Assembly (NCBI GenBank): GCA_022508685.1
Contig: JAFLUS010000097.1
Location: forward strand, 1-7,215
Reading direction: 5' to 3'
Source of the DNA: Prevotellaceae bacterium
Lineage (GTDB): Bacteria > Bacteroidota > Bacteroidia > Bacteroidales > Bacteroidaceae
Length of the DNA stretch: 7,215 bases
Translations under genes and position numbers: made by a program
The notes under the pieces: generated by a model
Databases searched by the model: none
The model's input: only the letters and a program-made list of their open reading frames with translations
Told to the model about the DNA's origin: nothing
Part shown: piece by piece, positions 6,200 to 7,215 of the stretch
Layout of the letters: the number at the start of each line of letters is the position of its first letter
Numbering within the stretch: position 1 is the stretch's first letter

Positions 6200-6211
6200 T
6201 TCCCCAACCAC

Positions 6212-7162
6212 ATGGCAAGCAGAAAAGTCGTCGGCATCGGCGAAACCATCATGGACATCATCTTCAAAGACGGCAAACCCACCGCGGCAGTACCCGGCGG
6301 CAGCGTCTTCAACGGCATCATATCGCTCGGCCGCCTCGGCACAGACGTCACGATGATAACCGAAATCGGAAACGACCGCGTCGGACAAATCATCCTCGAC
6401 TTCATGACCGCCAACGGCGTCAACAACCGCCACGTCGCCAAGTACCAGAACGGACGGAGCGCCATCTCCCTCGCATGGCTCAACGAACGCAACGACGCCG
6501 AATACATGTTCTACAAAGACTATCCCGCAGCACGCCTCGAAGTGGAATGGCCGCAACTGCAACCCGACGACATCGTCATGATGGGCTCATACTTCGTCCT
6601 CAACCCCGTGCTCCGCTCCCGCGTCCACGAATTCCTCACCTACGCACGCCGTCAGGGCGCACTCATCTACTACGACCTCAATTTCCGCAGCAGCCACCGC
6701 GCCGAAGCCATCAAAATCTACGCCGACATGCTCGAAAACCTCGAGTTCGCCGACATCGTCCGCGGCTCCACCGAAGACCTCGACAACCTCTTCGGCGAAA
6801 GCAATCCGCAGACACTCTACGGCCGCGAAATCTCCTTCTACTGCCGCCACATGCTCTGCACCGACTCCGACGGCGACATCCGCCTCATCACCCCCGACAC
6901 CCAAAAAAGTTACACCGTCAACCGCGTGCCGACCGTCAGCACCATCGGTGCAGGCGACAACTTCAACGCCGGCATCGTCTACGGACTCCTCCGCCACGAC
7001 ATCCGTCGCGACCAACTCTCCACGCTCCCCCCGTCCGCATGGGACGCCGTCATCCGTTGCGGCATGGACCTCGCCGCCGAAGTCTGCCAAACCTTCGACA
7101 ACAGCATCTCCCAATCCTTTGCCGACAACTATCGCTGCCGACCTGTCGAAAAAACACTGTAG
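6212..7162 (+). CDS. PfkB-family carbohydrate/nucleoside kinase (ribokinase fold), substrate unknown
   Basis: Cytoplasmic ATP-dependent kinase of 316 residues, typical for the ribokinase/PfkB family. The N-terminal substrate motif is PGGSVFNGIISLGRLG (28-43), a DxNxR segment DLNFR (155-159) is like that in fructokinases and 2-keto-3-deoxygluconate kinases, and the C-terminal signature STIGAGDNFNAG (243-254) carries the anion hole and catalytic Asp249. The usual Asn in the GNxxE segment is Ser (GSTEDL, 185-190), so that conserved interaction may be altered. Start ATG lies 12 nt after the LOG gene stop, and the last four genes form one probable operon. Neighbours do not show a sugar pathway (no transporter or isomerase). 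Pairing with the LOG enzyme could mean it acts on a nucleoside or ribose product, but that is only inference. Confidence 0.92.
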   Translation: MASRKVVGIGETIMDIIFKDGKPTAAVPGGSVFNGIISLGRLGTDVTMITEIGNDRVGQIILDFMTANGVNNRHVAKYQNGRSAISLAWLNERNDAEYMFYKDYPAARLEVEWPQLQPDDIVMMGSYFVLNPVLRSRVHEFLTYARRQGALIYYDLNFRSSHRAEAIKIYADMLENLEFADIVRGSTEDLDNLFGESNPQTLYGREISFYCRHMLCTDSDGDIRLITPDTQKSYTVNRVPTVSTIGAGDNFNAGIVYGLLRHDIRRDQLSTLPPSAWDAVIRCGMDLAAEVCQTFDNSISQSFADNYRCRPVEKTL

Positions 7163-7215
7163 TCTGCAGAAATTTTCATCGGAGTCTTTTTTTCTCCAAA
7201 CTATAGTTTCGTGCA

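Noticed and set aside
7181..7197. GGAG...CTCC hairpin with a T run in the loop after the PfkB gene
   Set aside because: Only 4 bp of stem and the T run is inside the loop, so it does not support a terminator call; the window ends soon after.
5686..7206. 506-residue open frame on the plus strand overlapping the LOG and PfkB genes
   Set aside because: Out-of-frame reading of GC-rich codons; the product is almost entirely R/H/P/Q and crosses a real gene boundary.
7198..7209. Perfect 12-bp palindrome AAACTATAGTTT at the window end
   Set aside because: Short and AT-rich, could occur by chance, and its context is cut off by the window edge.

Overview
The window looks like a chromosomal piece of a Bacteroidales bacterium, most likely Prevotella or a close relative. 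Four things point there: a BspA-type leucine-rich-repeat protein, an arginine-pathway carbamoyltransferase of the N-succinylornithine type known from Bacteroides, two copies of the Bacteroidetes -7 promoter box (TAACTTTG, fitting TAnnTTTG), and translation starts without clear Shine-Dalgarno sequences. All supported genes read on the + strand.

Layout. Positions 1-401 hold the 3' end of a BspA-like surface protein made of near-identical 69-bp repeats, closed by an intrinsic terminator (433-474). A first transcription unit follows from a -7 box at 589-596: a DEAD-box RNA helicase with a DbpA-type RNA-binding domain (635-2563), then N-succinylornithine carbamoyltransferase (2576-3538), 12 nt apart, ended by a strong terminator (3561-3602). 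A 584-bp non-coding region (3539-4122) comes next. A second unit starts from another -7 box (4081-4088) and carries a UbiA/MenA-like prenyltransferase, a CPBP-family membrane protease, a LOG-family nucleotide phosphoribohydrolase and a PfkB-family sugar/nucleoside kinase, with gaps of 8, 29 and 12 nt.

The genes are mostly housekeeping: RNA remodelling plus arginine synthesis in the first unit, lipid-quinone/membrane and nucleotide/sugar functions in the second. No mobile element, CRISPR array, tRNA or rRNA gene was seen, and no obvious defence or secondary-metabolite system. The most unusual part is the gap at 3539-4122. It has an 85% AT stretch followed by about nine same-strand, DnaA-box-like 9-mers, several spaced 11-13 bp apart, and then a 14-bp inverted repeat just upstream of the second promoter. 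This could be a replication origin or another multi-site protein-binding region. Gene orientation and local GC skew do not clearly support an origin, so it remains a hypothesis.

Other points of interest are a serine at the position that sets substrate choice in the carbamoyltransferase (residue 90), a PGSVGT variant of the LOG PGGxGT motif, and fully replaced codons at one position of otherwise near-identical BspA repeats.
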